The notes: generated by a model not told the origin, from the letters alone. A DNA stretch of 64,000 nt from Muribaculaceae bacterium Isolate-036 (Harlan) (GCA_003833075.1 RIAY01000002.1:1-64000); one strand, 5' to 3'. Shown: positions 43,391 to 53,259, counted from the stretch's first letter. Made by a program: numbers and translations.

Positions 43391-43468
43391 AGAGCTTGTT
43401 TAAAAATAAAAGTGAAATTTGGGGCGGCTCACTTCGGGATAAAATCCATTTATTTTTAAACAAGCTCT
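43391..43468. repeat. 20-bp perfect inverted repeat around a 38-bp core
   Basis: Left arm agagcttgtttaaaaataaa (43391-43410) and its exact complement at 43449-43468. The core itself contains an agtga/tcact pair. It lies 25 bp beyond the sbcC stop. An arm-like sequence also occurs at about 20562-20579, at the prfA stop. It could be an unusually large terminator or a miniature mobile element. Confidence 0.82.
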
Positions 43469-43493
43469 TATATTAAACGATAGCGGAATCTGT

Positions 43494-46400
43494 TCAAGAT
43501 ATTGTAATCATGCTTTGTGTGGATTCTCCTTCTCTGATTACGTTTATTTGTGTCGGGATTCTCTCGCGCAATTCATCAACGTGGCTTATTATTCCTACCT
43601 TGCGTCCGGATCTGGAGTGTAAGAGCCGGAGAGTAGAGACTGCCATTTGCAGGGCATCACCGCTTAAAGATCCGAATCCTTCATCAATGAAAAGGATGTC
43701 GACGGAGAAGTCACTGCCGATATCGCTCAGCGCAAGCGCGAGAGACAACGAAACAAGAAAACTCTCTCCTCCTGATATGGTCGAAGCACTGCGGAGGGTA
43801 TAACCTTGCCATGAGTCTTCGACCAATATTACAAAAGTTCCCGGTTCTATGCGGAGCCTGTATCTGTCCGATAGGTTCTTCATATAATGGTTTGCTGCGT
43901 CTATCAGTTCGGCAAGTATGTAGCTTTGAGCGATTTTTCGGAATTTTTTTCCTTCACTGTCGCCAAATATTTCGTAAAGTATTTTCCATTTTTCAAGAAC
44001 CTTGTTCTGTTCTTCATATTCCTTTATCAGAGAATCAAGTTTCTTTGACTGTTCGCTGTTTGATTTCAACAATGAATTGACTGCTCCGTATTTTATGTCA
44101 TTGTCGCGTATCTGTTGCTCCAGTTTGAGGATATTGGCTTCAATGTCATCCGGGATAGCGTCATCATAACCTGCGGCAGAGAGGAGTCTGGCGTATTCGG
44201 CGGTAATTGCACCCAGCCTTGCCTTTGCATCATCAATCTGTTGGGTTGTGGAAGAGATTGTCATCAGCAGATCTGTGGCGTATTTATGAATGTCCCCCTG
44301 TTTGACAGTAACTGAAATGCTGTCTTCCGAGAGTCCTTGAAGTTTTATTTTGATCGATGTTATTATTCTGTCAAGGTTCTCAAGATCATTCTTTCTGATG
44401 CACATAGTATTCCGAAGATTGACAATTCGTTTTAAAAGTTCCGAATAACTCCCGTGATCATACTTGAGTCGCTCGATGAAGACACTGATATCTTGTTTGA
44501 AAAAATCCACATACCTGCTTCCTTCAATCTCGGCAATAATCTGAATTGCCATATCATCTGCTGTTTTGCAGTTTTTGTTGATCCGGTTTCGGGAAACAGT
44601 CTCTTGTGTTTTAATATTCTGAATGTCTATCTCGATTTTGTTCAGACTGTCTTTTTTCTTCTGATATTCCTCCCACAGGGCTTTAAGCGACTTGTTTCGT
44701 GAATGAATTTCATTTTCAACTTTCTCTCCGGCTCTGAGCGTCTTGTCTGTCCTGTCAATCATAGCTATTGTTTCCGACACCTTTCTTTCAATAAGCGCGT
44801 CAGTAACTTTTTCTGTTCCGTCAATTCCGAGTTCCTTACACTTGGAATCCGCCTTTTGTCTTGAATCTGTCACAGATGAGTCTTTTTTCAACTTATTTTC
44901 CAGAGTGTTGATGTAGTCTGCAAGAGACTTTATCTTAGCGTCAAGTCCGGCTATCTCATCACGAATACTGTTTCTTTCAGCCGCAGCCTTGTCAAGGTTC
45001 TCTTTGTGTTCGCCTATTATTGATTTTATATCATCTTCAGAGGGCAAGGCTTTAGTGATTATCTGCCTGCACACAGGGCAGGTGTCACCCTCGTTCAACG
45101 CACCGCGTATGCTACCCAGAATTTTTTCACTTGAAGCAAACAGTTTGTCGTAAGCTTCAGAATAAAGAGCAAGTTTCTTTTCGGCAATCTCCAAAGGAAC
45201 TTTAATCCGCTCTTTATTTTCGACAGTTGTATTCAGATCATCTTTTTTATCCTGTAACTCTTTTTTGCTGATTTCGTGTTTTTTTACACACTCACGATAA
45301 TTCTGAATCATAATAGCAAGATTCTGAAATTCGATTCTGCGGGAAATCAGTTGCTCTTTTTGTTTCCGTAATCCGGCAAGATCCATTGACAGAAGGTCGG
45401 AAGTAAGTTTTTTTATCGCATCGTCAGTATTACCGATTCTGTCAGACAAAACCGTTATTTCTTGCAGAGCCGCTTTTTTAAGTGGAAATATTGTTTCCTC
45501 CAGTTTTTTGTTTCCTAATATAATGGAATTCTTTTCAGTCTCGGTTTCCTTGCGTAGTTTTAGAATGCTTTCAGCATTTCCGATCAGGCGAGGAGCGTCT
45601 TCAAGCAGCGCAGTTGCATTGTCATATTTTTCAAGTTCGGCTTCCAATGCCGTCAGCTCTCCTTCAACTGCGGTATTTTCAGCGGCTATCATATCGCGTG
45701 TTACAATCAGCGATTTGACCTCGGTCTCAAGTTTGTGTATCTTAACAGTCAACAGTGAGATTTCCCGCTCTGTCGTATACTTCTGTTTCCGGCAATCCAA
45801 CAGTTCCGATTCGATTCTGATGCGTTTCTGAAGTGTGCTGTTGGCATTGGATATTGCGGAGAGTTCGAGATTTTTCTCATTTATTTCTTCATCACTGAGC
45901 AATGTTATGCCGTCTGTCTTTATTTTAAGAGTATTCAAAGTGCTTTCCTCAGCCTTGAAGCGTTCGAAAATCCTGATTCCGATTCTTGAATATATGTCGG
46001 TGCCGGTTATTTTGCTAAGAATCTCACTTTTATCACTGTCATTGCTGTTTAGAAAACGCGTGAATTCCCCTTGGGCAAGCATGACAGTGCGGCAGAACTG
46101 ATTGAAATCAAGTCCGATTGCCGCAGCTATCTCCTGTTGTATCTCCGCGTCTTTTGTCAGAGTGATTTTTTTGTCGGTGTTTTCAAGTGTCCAATTTTTT
46201 TTCTGCAATTTGCCGTTGATTTTTTTGCGGGCACGCTGCACACTCCACCGGGCAATATAGTTGACATCGTTGTTCCCCCTGAATTCAAGCAGTGTGAAAC
46301 CCTCACCCGTGTTCCTGCGTAAAATCTGTCTGGGATCATTTACGTTTATCTGTTCATTGGCAGAATTGTCGGATGCGGCACCATTGATTCTTGTATTCCT

Positions 46401-46580
46401 GAATCTTGGAGCAGATGCGAAAAGAGCCAGACAGATGCAGTCAAGTATAGTGGATTTTCCGGCTCCGGTTTTGCCGGAGATAAGAAAAACTTCACTGTCT
46501 GCAAGAGGTTTTGCAGAAAAGTCGATTATGGCATCACCGATAGAAGCCATATTGTGTATTGTCAGTCTTATCAGTTTCAT
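43494..46580 (-). CDS. sbcC: SbcC-like DNA repair exonuclease ATPase
   Basis: 1028 residues of the Rad50/SbcC type. Walker A is GKTGAGKS at 36-43. Two long coiled-coil arms (about 200-470 and 530-800) surround the zinc hook CPVC at 501-504. The C-terminal ATPase half has SGGESFLVSLSLALALSD (signature) and ILFIDEGFGSL (Walker B). With SbcD it opens hairpins and cleaves protein-blocked DNA ends. The start overlaps sbcD by 4 bp, so they are translationally coupled. Confidence 0.96.
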   Translation of the reverse strand: MKLIRLTIHNMASIGDAIIDFSAKPLADSEVFLISGKTGAGKSTILDCICLALFASAPRFRNTRINGAASDNSANEQINVNDPRQILRRNTGEGFTLLEFRGNNDVNYIARWSVQRARKKINGKLQKKNWTLENTDKKITLTKDAEIQQEIAAAIGLDFNQFCRTVMLAQGEFTRFLNSNDSDKSEILSKITGTDIYSRIGIRIFERFKAEESTLNTLKIKTDGITLLSDEEINEKNLELSAISNANSTLQKRIRIESELLDCRKQKYTTEREISLLTVKIHKLETEVKSLIVTRDMIAAENTAVEGELTALEAELEKYDNATALLEDAPRLIGNAESILKLRKETETEKNSIILGNKKLEETIFPLKKAALQEITVLSDRIGNTDDAIKKLTSDLLSMDLAGLRKQKEQLISRRIEFQNLAIMIQNYRECVKKHEISKKELQDKKDDLNTTVENKERIKVPLEIAEKKLALYSEAYDKLFASSEKILGSIRGALNEGDTCPVCRQIITKALPSEDDIKSIIGEHKENLDKAAAERNSIRDEIAGLDAKIKSLADYINTLENKLKKDSSVTDSRQKADSKCKELGIDGTEKVTDALIERKVSETIAMIDRTDKTLRAGEKVENEIHSRNKSLKALWEEYQKKKDSLNKIEIDIQNIKTQETVSRNRINKNCKTADDMAIQIIAEIEGSRYVDFFKQDISVFIERLKYDHGSYSELLKRIVNLRNTMCIRKNDLENLDRIITSIKIKLQGLSEDSISVTVKQGDIHKYATDLLMTISSTTQQIDDAKARLGAITAEYARLLSAAGYDDAIPDDIEANILKLEQQIRDNDIKYGAVNSLLKSNSEQSKKLDSLIKEYEEQNKVLEKWKILYEIFGDSEGKKFRKIAQSYILAELIDAANHYMKNLSDRYRLRIEPGTFVILVEDSWQGYTLRSASTISGGESFLVSLSLALALSDIGSDFSVDILFIDEGFGSLSGDALQMAVSTLRLLHSRSGRKVGIISHVDELRERIPTQINVIREGESTQSMITIS

Positions 46581-47746
46581 TTTCTCTCCTCTTCGATTAC
46601 AGAGACATATGTTTCTTTAAGAAGCTGTTTCAGTTCCGAGTCCATGAATATCCCTTTCTCTGTGGTGAATCGTTCAGCCACTTCGAGCGGCGTAAGTCTT
46701 TTGAATTCACCTATAGACATGCGGGATGCAGATGCTGAGCCGGTATCGCTGTTTGTTCTTGTAATATTTATATGGCAGAACCGGCATTTTTTCGTTGCTG
46801 ATGCGGCTATTGCTTCTTCGCGTGCGAGATGCGGCAGAAACTCTTGTATTTCAACATTAAGTCTTATATAGGCATCTATATCATCAGGAAAACTTTCAAG
46901 CATGAGCAAGACCTTATCGAATGGGGCTGAACCGTCAGAAGGAAGCGTTACAAGCGGCAGCGGATTGTCGATAATAATTTCCCGGATTGTCGGGTCACAG
47001 CCATTTCCTTCTATTTCCACTATAGTGATACTGTGAGCGTAATCTTCATCGAAGGAAACGGGGAGTGGAGTCCCCGAGTATCTTGCGAGTCCTTTACTTC
47101 CGCCAAGAGTCTGCGGGCGGTGTATGTGACCGAGTGCAAGATAATCGTATCCATCTCCGAACTCGTCAATGTCCATAGTGTCTATTCCCCCTATGGTTGT
47201 CTCGCCTTCCGGGTCATGTCCTTTGAAATCGCAGCCGGAGACTGAGGTATGCGCACACATGATTACAGGAAGGTTCTGGCAGTTAAGCTGCTTCGTTCTT
47301 TCAAGGAGATTCTTGAAAAGGTGTTCCGGCATATTCCGCTCGTGGCAGTATGGCACAGCTATTACAAAACATTTTTCATCGGCTTTGTGTATCATCGAAT
47401 CGGGCATGTCAGTGTTGACGCTGCCTGCGGTAGTGACGTTGAGCGCCCTCCAGGGAGTGGTGAATATATCATGTTTCGATGCGCTGTCATGATTGCCGGC
47501 GATGACGAATATATTCATTTCCGGGCATGCTTCATGGATTGCCGACATTGTGTCAGCAAACATGCGTTGCACAGCTGCAGAGGGTTGGGCGGTGTGATAT
47601 ACATCGCCGCATAATAGAAAAACATCAGGATGCTCAGACCTCACTATGTCGACAATCTGATTAAGCATGCATTGCTGTTCGTATTGGCGGTCATAGTTGT
47701 AAAGAGTATGACCGAGATGCCAGTCGGAAGTATGGAGGAGTTTCAT
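46577..47746 (-). CDS. sbcD: SbcD exonuclease subunit
   Basis: 389-residue Mre11/SbcD-type nuclease. Calcineurin-fold metal motifs are all present: TSDWHLGH (7-14), LCGDVYH, IAGNHDS, CAHTSV and GHIHRPQ. The C-terminal part (about 300-389) is the DNA-binding/SbcC-contact cap. It is the first gene of the sbcDC pair. A -7 element at 47775-47768 lies close to its start, back to back with the acetyltransferase promoter. Confidence 0.96.
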   Translation of the reverse strand: MKLLHTSDWHLGHTLYNYDRQYEQQCMLNQIVDIVRSEHPDVFLLCGDVYHTAQPSAAVQRMFADTMSAIHEACPEMNIFVIAGNHDSASKHDIFTTPWRALNVTTAGSVNTDMPDSMIHKADEKCFVIAVPYCHERNMPEHLFKNLLERTKQLNCQNLPVIMCAHTSVSGCDFKGHDPEGETTIGGIDTMDIDEFGDGYDYLALGHIHRPQTLGGSKGLARYSGTPLPVSFDEDYAHSITIVEIEGNGCDPTIREIIIDNPLPLVTLPSDGSAPFDKVLLMLESFPDDIDAYIRLNVEIQEFLPHLAREEAIAASATKKCRFCHINITRTNSDTGSASASRMSIGEFKRLTPLEVAERFTTEKGIFMDSELKQLLKETYVSVIEEERK

Positions 47747-47767
47747 TTATCGGAGTTTACTATAATG

Positions 47768-47775
47768 CAAATGTA
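47768..47775 (-). promoter_or_regulatory. Likely -7 element for sbcDC
   Basis: TACATTTG on the minus strand, 22 bp before the sbcD start. No TTTG at the usual upstream distance. Confidence 0.45.
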
Positions 47776-47798
47776 GTGATAATTTATGAGAAATTTTG

Positions 47799-47806
47799 TA
47801 TTTTTG
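47799..47806 (+). promoter_or_regulatory. Likely -7 element for the acetyltransferase gene
   Basis: TATTTTTG at 47799-47806, only 4 bp before the ATG at 47811. If used, the transcript would have almost no leader. No clear -33 box. Confidence 0.45.
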
Positions 47807-47810
47807 CGTT

Positions 47811-48389
47811 ATGATTGAATCTGAAAAAGAAATATTCGAGAGGGAGTGGAATAAGATGCTTTCCGGAGAGGTTTACGATGCAGTAAACCCGAGGTTTATT
47901 GAAATGCTTATGACTACGCGCGATAAGTTATGGGAATTCAATAATCTGCGTCCGTATGAAATGGATAAGATGAAGGATATCTTACGCGGATTGTTGGGTA
48001 GTCATGGCAAAAATTTCCATGTGAATCAACCCTTCAGATGTGACTACGGGTGCAATATTCATATCGGAGAGAATTTTTTCGCTAATTTTAATCTTACAAT
48101 ACTTGACGAGGCGGAAGTCAGGATAGGAGACAATTGTTTCATCGGACCGAATGTTAGTATTTTTACGGCGTGTCATCCGCTTGATGCCGCATCACGTGAC
48201 ACCGGAGTGGAGTGGGCGGAACCGGTGACAATCGGCGATAGCGTGTGGATTGGTGGCAATGCGACTATTCTGCCGGGTGTGACAATCGGTGACAATGTAG
48301 TGATTGGAGCGGGGTCGGTAGTGACCAGGAATATTCCTTCCGGAGTTGTGGTCGGCGGCAATCCGGCGAGAATCATAAAAAAGGTGTGA
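47811..48389 (+). CDS. Maltose/galactoside-type O-acetyltransferase (left-handed beta-helix)
   Basis: 192 residues from the ATG at 47811. A TTG-initiated extension to 47796 would run through the promoter and is rejected. The N-terminal maltose-acetyltransferase helix region has [13 protein letters not shown]. Hexapeptide repeats follow ([40 protein letters not shown]), with the catalytic His in FTACHPLDA. It ends [13 protein letters not shown], as the family does. Acceptor sugar is unknown. It is divergent from sbcDC and 23 bp before the second MscS gene. Confidence 0.9.
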   Translation: MIESEKEIFEREWNKMLSGEVYDAVNPRFIEMLMTTRDKLWEFNNLRPYEMDKMKDILRGLLGSHGKNFHVNQPFRCDYGCNIHIGENFFANFNLTILDEAEVRIGDNCFIGPNVSIFTACHPLDAASRDTGVEWAEPVTIGDSVWIGGNATILPGVTIGDNVVIGAGSVVTRNIPSGVVVGGNPARIIKKV

Positions 48390-48412
48390 CAAATCTGAAA
48401 TAAATACCCGGA

Positions 48413-49627
48413 ATGGAAAAGACCATCACATATTGGCTGACAAACGTCGGAGGAGAGGAGTTTTCAGGAAAATTCGGTTTTTCCATAACATTGCTTGCAG
48501 TTGTGTTTGTGGCGTGGATAGCTTATGAAGTATTCCGGCGTATTGTTTCTCCTATGATTATCTATCTCGCCGACAAGACACATACGGAATGGGACGACGA
48601 TCTTCTGACACCGGAAGTGTTGCGGGCGTTCAGTCAGATGATACCTGCCATTGTCGTGGCATGGCTTTTACCTAATATGTTTGTAAGTCATGAGACTCTC
48701 TATATATGGATAAAGAAGCTGACCTTGTTTTATATAGTATGGTCTTGTGTCCATTTGGTAAACAAGGTGGTGGAAGCCATATTTCAGGCATTCGACAAAA
48801 GGGATTACGGCAAGGTGCATTCCCTGAAAGGGACATTCCAGATGTTGAAGCTTATAGTCATCGGAGTGGGAGTCATCACAGGTGCCGGTATTCTGTTTGA
48901 CCGTTCTCCTATTGCGATTCTTACTGCGTTCGGGGCATCCGCGGCAGTGTTGATGCTCGTGTTCAAGGATACGATACTCGGACTTGTAGCCGGAGTGCAG
49001 CTTACAGCCAACAAGATGCTGCAGAAAGGAGACTGGATTATCTGCCAGAAAGCAGGTGCCAACGGTGAGGTTATCGATATATCGCTCACAACGGTGAAGG
49101 TGCGGAACTGGGATAATTCAGTGATAACGATTCCTCCCTATAATCTCATAAGTGACTCATTTCAGAACTATCAGCCAATGAGAGCATCGGGAGGAAGAAG
49201 AGTTTCCAGATTCGTATATATAGATGTGAATAGTGTGAGATTTCTCGGCAGGGAAGAACTTGAAAGTCTTGCAGGTGAAAACATGATATTCGTTGATGAG
49301 ATATCATGTGGCGAACAGGTTGTCAATCTCGGTCTTTTCAGAAGACACATGGAAAAATGGCTCAGAAGCCGGGAGGAGATAATCGTAAAAAAGGGGAGAA
49401 CGATGTTTGTTATGGTCAGACAACTGCAATCAACCCCGCAGGGCATACCGTTGGAACTTTATTTTTTTACCAACAAAACCGGCTGGGCGGATTATGAGGA
49501 GATACAAAGTGAGATATTCGATTATGTGTACGCGATAATCGGGAAGTTCGGTCTGAAGATATATCAGGCACCTTCAGGTCTTGATTTGTGTCGGCTGGAT
49601 CCGGGTGGAAATTTGAAAACTTTTTAA
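48413..49627 (+). CDS. MscS-family mechanosensitive channel, copy 2
   Basis: 404 residues, with N-terminal helices (about 20-170). The MscS core FGASAAVLMLVFKDTILGLVAG follows, then KGDWIICQKAGANGEVIDISLTTVKVRNWDNSVITIPPY. It is clearly paralogous to the product of 27065-28603, with long shared stretches in the pore and beta domain, but it has a shorter N-terminus and no Pro/Gly-rich tail. It follows the acetyltransferase by 23 bp and precedes FKBP by 24 bp. Confidence 0.9.
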   Translation: MEKTITYWLTNVGGEEFSGKFGFSITLLAVVFVAWIAYEVFRRIVSPMIIYLADKTHTEWDDDLLTPEVLRAFSQMIPAIVVAWLLPNMFVSHETLYIWIKKLTLFYIVWSCVHLVNKVVEAIFQAFDKRDYGKVHSLKGTFQMLKLIVIGVGVITGAGILFDRSPIAILTAFGASAAVLMLVFKDTILGLVAGVQLTANKMLQKGDWIICQKAGANGEVIDISLTTVKVRNWDNSVITIPPYNLISDSFQNYQPMRASGGRRVSRFVYIDVNSVRFLGREELESLAGENMIFVDEISCGEQVVNLGLFRRHMEKWLRSREEIIVKKGRTMFVMVRQLQSTPQGIPLELYFFTNKTGWADYEEIQSEIFDYVYAIIGKFGLKIYQAPSGLDLCRLDPGGNLKTF

Positions 49628-49651
49628 ACAGCTTCCAGGAAGCTTCTAATT

Positions 49652-50050
49652 ATGGCAAAGCAGGAATATATACAGAAAAATCGTGAATGGCTGTCGGCAA
49701 AAGCCAAAGAACCCGGGGTGATGTCACTTGACAAGGGGATATACTATAAAGTGATAAAGAAAGGAAACCCGAAAGGGGCTATGCCGAACAGAGGAAGCGT
49801 TGTGACTGCGCATTATGTCGGTAAAACCATTAATGGAAAGACATTCGACAGCAGTCGCGGAGGAGTCGCTCCCGCTTTCAGATTGCGTGAGCTGATTCCC
49901 GGATGGGTCATTGCCTTGCAGCAAATGCATGTCGGGGATAAATGGGAACTGTATATTCCTGCCGAACAGGCTTATGGTTCCCGTAATATCCCCGGCATAC
50001 CGGGCGGTTCCACTCTTGTTTTTGAAATAGAACTGCTTGGTGTGGCATAG
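49652..50050 (+). CDS. FKBP-type peptidyl-prolyl isomerase, cytoplasmic
   Basis: 132 residues with no signal peptide. The FKBP domain shows VVTAHYVGKTINGKTFDSS, FRLRELIPGWVIALQQMHVGDKWELYIP, AYGSRNIPGIPGGSTLVFEIELL, which are the core beta strands and the active-site aromatic cluster. An N-terminal helix (about 1-25) precedes it, as in many Bacteroidales FKBPs. It is convergent with tex, 9 bp apart. Confidence 0.93.
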   Translation: MAKQEYIQKNREWLSAKAKEPGVMSLDKGIYYKVIKKGNPKGAMPNRGSVVTAHYVGKTINGKTFDSSRGGVAPAFRLRELIPGWVIALQQMHVGDKWELYIPAEQAYGSRNIPGIPGGSTLVFEIELLGVA

Positions 50051-50059
50051 TCAGACCGA

Positions 50060-52207
50060 TTATATCATGGAGAGACTTATCCGTCGGCGCATGGAGTCGA
50101 TTTCGATTACAGAGACTTCGACATGCTGCCAGAGTCGCAGAACATCTCCTACGGAATTGATGCGTCGTGTGGATATTCTGGAAATGTGAAGCAATCCGTT
50201 TTCCTTTATTCCCAGATCAATGAAGGCACCGAATGCTGTTATGTTGCTTACAATTCCAGGAAGTTTCTGACCGACACGCAGTTCTTCAAACGATTCGACA
50301 CCGGGGGTGAAAGCTGTTTCGGCATTGTCAGTGCGAGGGTCACGCCCGGGCTTTCTGAGTTCCTCGACAATGTCCGCGATAGTCTCAAGTCCCCCTAATC
50401 CTTTTGCAGAGAGTTCCGCCGGATCAATACTGTCGAGTATAGATGTATTTCCCGGAAGATCTTTGACCTTCACTCCCGCCAGTCTTGCCATTTCCTTGAC
50501 TATTGCGTAGCTTTCCGGATGTATACCGGTATTGTCAAGTGGTTCGGATCCGGAAATTATGCGTAGGAATCCTGCCGCCTGTTCGAAAGCTTTGGCACCA
50601 AGTCTCGGCACTTTCTTAAGATCATTGCGCGTTGCGAAAGAACCGTTCTCAGTCCTGTATTTCACAATGTTGGCGGCTAACGCCGGACCAATGCCGGAAA
50701 CATACGCCAGAAGGCTCGCGGATGCAGTGTTTACATCGACACCCACAGCGTTCACACAGCTCATCACTGTATAGTCAAGCGCGTTCTTAAGTTTTGACTG
50801 ATCCACATCATGTTGATACTGTCCGACACCGATTGATTTGGGGTCTATTTTAACAAGTTCCGCAAGAGGGTCTAAGAGTCTTCGTCCTATGGAGACAGCA
50901 CCTCTTACAGTCACGTCCTTGTCAGGAAATTCGAGCCGGGCTGTTTCAGACGCGGAATATACTGAAGCGCCATCCTCGCTTACCACGAATATCATGTCGG
51001 AAACCATCAGACCTGAGTTTCTGATAAAGCGTTCAGTCTCTCGGGAAGCGGTTCCGTTTCCAATAGCGACTGCGTTAAGCCCGAAGCGGTCGATCATCCG
51101 TTTCAGAGTCTTGTGTGCGCCTTCGATGTCGTTTCGCGGAGGAGTCGGGTAAATAACAGCGTCATCAAGCAGATCGCCCTTCTCGTCAATGGCAACTGTC
51201 TTGCATCCTGTTCTGTATCCGGGATCTAAAGCAAGTATGCGTCGTCCCTTTAACGGGGATGCGAGAAGCAGTTGACGGAGGTTCTGTGAGAAAATATCGA
51301 TGGCAACGCGGTCAGCTTCTTCTTTGAGTTCAGCGGAGACTTCATTCTCTACCGATGGTCTTATAAGACGTCTGGAGGCATCCGTCACAGCTTCGGAGAC
51401 GATTTTGCGACATTCCTGCGATCCCAGACGAGAGGCATATGCTTCAGACAATGCATCTTCAAGTTTACCCCGGGAATCATCAAGGCTGTATTTTACCTTA
51501 ATCATCCCCTCCGATTCTGCTCTTCGCAAAGCGAGATACTGATGAGAGGTGATTCTTCTTACAGAATTGGAGAATGCTGCGTATGCGGCATAGGGAGATG
51601 CTTTGAGTTCTTCATCCTTCTCCTTGGCGGCAGTGCATACTATAGCTCCTTGCCGTCGGTATGTGTTGCGGGTCATGTTGCGGAGACGGGTTGATTCGGA
51701 AGCCCATTCTGCAATAATGTCGCGCGCTCCAGCCAAAGCATCTTCCGCACTGCATATGCCCTTGTTGCCGGTGAATCTTTCTGCCGAGCGGAGAGGATAC
51801 GGCGCGTTGCCTGCCATAATGATTCTGGCAAGCGGTTCAAGTCCACGTTCGCGGGCGATTGTTGCGCGAGTCCTTTTTTTCGGTTTAAAAGGTGCGTATA
51901 TATCTTCGACCTCGGTCATCGAGCGTGCATTGCGCAGAGATTCTTCCAGTTTAGCGGTCATGGCTCCTGCGGCAGTTATGGCATCTGCTACAAACTCCTT
52001 TCGGGTATATAGTTCCCGCACGCTTTTGAGTGTTGTCTCTATAGAGCGCACAGCAACTTCATCGAGTGCTCCTGTCGCCTCCTTTCTGTAACGGCTGATG
52101 AAAGGGACAGTCGCTCCTTCATCCAGAAGTTTTATCACGGCAGACACCCCTTTTTCATTCAATGAAAGGCGCGCAGCCACATCGTGTATTATGTTATCCA
52201 TTGTCAT
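50060..52207 (-). CDS. tex: Tex, RNA-binding transcription accessory protein
   Basis: 715 residues. It has the N-terminal helical Tex domain, a YqgF/RuvC-like fold (ILALDPGYRTGCKTVAID, IGNGTASRETERF), helix-hairpin-helix motifs (VNTASASLLAYVSGIGPALAANIV) and a C-terminal S1 domain (GIVSNITAFGAFIDLGIKENGLLHIS). Tex binds nucleic acids and affects transcription or ribosome recycling depending on species. A second in-frame Met at 52201 (MDNIIHDV) may be the true start. An exact consensus promoter lies upstream (52241-52272). Confidence 0.95.
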   Translation of the reverse strand: MTMDNIIHDVAARLSLNEKGVSAVIKLLDEGATVPFISRYRKEATGALDEVAVRSIETTLKSVRELYTRKEFVADAITAAGAMTAKLEESLRNARSMTEVEDIYAPFKPKKRTRATIARERGLEPLARIIMAGNAPYPLRSAERFTGNKGICSAEDALAGARDIIAEWASESTRLRNMTRNTYRRQGAIVCTAAKEKDEELKASPYAAYAAFSNSVRRITSHQYLALRRAESEGMIKVKYSLDDSRGKLEDALSEAYASRLGSQECRKIVSEAVTDASRRLIRPSVENEVSAELKEEADRVAIDIFSQNLRQLLLASPLKGRRILALDPGYRTGCKTVAIDEKGDLLDDAVIYPTPPRNDIEGAHKTLKRMIDRFGLNAVAIGNGTASRETERFIRNSGLMVSDMIFVVSEDGASVYSASETARLEFPDKDVTVRGAVSIGRRLLDPLAELVKIDPKSIGVGQYQHDVDQSKLKNALDYTVMSCVNAVGVDVNTASASLLAYVSGIGPALAANIVKYRTENGSFATRNDLKKVPRLGAKAFEQAAGFLRIISGSEPLDNTGIHPESYAIVKEMARLAGVKVKDLPGNTSILDSIDPAELSAKGLGGLETIADIVEELRKPGRDPRTDNAETAFTPGVESFEELRVGQKLPGIVSNITAFGAFIDLGIKENGLLHISRISTRRINSVGDVLRLWQHVEVSVIEIDSMRRRISLSMI

Positions 52208-52589
52208 TTGTTAAGAAGCTGTTGAAAATACTTCCTTATGCAAATTTACACATAATCATCCAAAAAGCCAAAGGGGGAAATTTCTTCATTGCAGAACGTT
52301 TGCACAACCGTAACAGTTTCTTAACACAACCATAATAGTTTCTTAAAGGGTAATGACTGAAAGCAACTCCGGGAAGCGGGACGTTCTAATAAATAAGCGT
52401 TAGCGAACCGTCAGGAAGGTGTGTTTTTTCGTTTAAAGCGGTTGTCACATCAAAATTAATGTGTAACTTTACTTACAGATTATATGAAAAATGAGGTAAA
52501 TCAACTTGGTTTAAGCAGTTGCGAGATTGAATATGAGGATTTTAATGGTTGAATAAAGCGGGTAAAAAAGAGGTGAGATGAATGTAAAA
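52208..52589. other. Gene-free stretch between tex and the MFS ruin
   Basis: Holds the tex promoter (52241-52272) and a 22-bp imperfect tandem repeat (acaaccgtaacagtttctta at 52304-52323 and acaaccataatagtttctta at 52326-52345). There is also a 22-codon open frame from 52484 with no recognisable product. AT content is high near 52450-52560. Confidence 0.55.
52241..52272 (-). promoter_or_regulatory. tex promoter
   Basis: Minus strand TTTG (52272-52269), 20 bp, TAAATTTG (52248-52241): a consensus match, 34 bp upstream of the tex start. Confidence 0.7.
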
Positions 52590-53192
52590 TACGGTTTCTT
52601 TAAGAAAACTGCCGTTGCGCACGATTCTGCTTATTCTTGCCGGAGTGATAGCAGGCGCGAATGCGTTTGCCGCGCTCTCTCCGGGATTTTTCAGTCTTCT
52701 TGTAGCCAGATTTATAGCAGGTTTGCCACATGGTGCGTTTTTCGGTGCCGGTGCCATAGTCTGCACGCGACTGGCGGCAAAGGGAGAAGGGGCGGCAGCT
52801 GTGGCGGTGATGATAGGAGGAATGACGGTCGCCAATGTGATAGGCGTTCCGGCGGCTACGTTTGTAAGCAATCTGCTGGTATGGAGATATCTGTTTGCAA
52901 TAGTGGCTCTTTTCGGTTTGCTTGCGTTTGTTGCGAGTGCCTGCCTGTTTGGAGTCGGAGGTCCTCCACAATATCTGATAGTAGGTTTTTCAAAAGGGGG
53001 GAGATGCTCGGAGCTGCTGGAATCCAGATTGCGTTCAATGTCTCTAACGCCACTTCGGCGGCAATAGGAGGACTGGTTATCAACAGAGGATACGGAGTGG
53101 AGTCAACCGCATTGACCGGTATTCCATTCGCATTGACAGGAATGGTATGTTTTCTGCTTCTTTACCGTAAGTTCCGGACTCAGGGAGCATAG
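52590..53192 (+). pseudogene. Remnant of an MFS efflux transporter (AraJ/YdhP type)
   Basis: In one frame, SLRKLPLRTILLILAGVIAGANAF through RFIAGLPHGAFFGAGAIVCTRLA and VANVIGVPAATF covers about helices 2-6 of an MFS drug/sugar-efflux protein. After PQYLIVGFSKGG a shift at a G-run (52996-53001) moves to another frame: EMLGAAGIQIAFNVSNATSA to the end at 53192 (about helices 11-12). The first helix, helices 7-10 and frame continuity are lost. It therefore has three lesions: 5' truncation, an internal deletion near 52965, and a 1-base frameshift. Confidence 0.82.
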
Positions 53193-53259
53193 ATGTCGCG
53201 ATATAATATACATGCGCCGCGTGCGTTTAGATTGGTAGGGGATAAAGATAACTGATCAC

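Noticed and set aside
43391..43468. Invertible promoter
   Set aside because: The arms are inverted repeats, but no consensus promoter lies in the core, no invertase is nearby and the site is downstream of sbcC. Kept as a repeat finding only.
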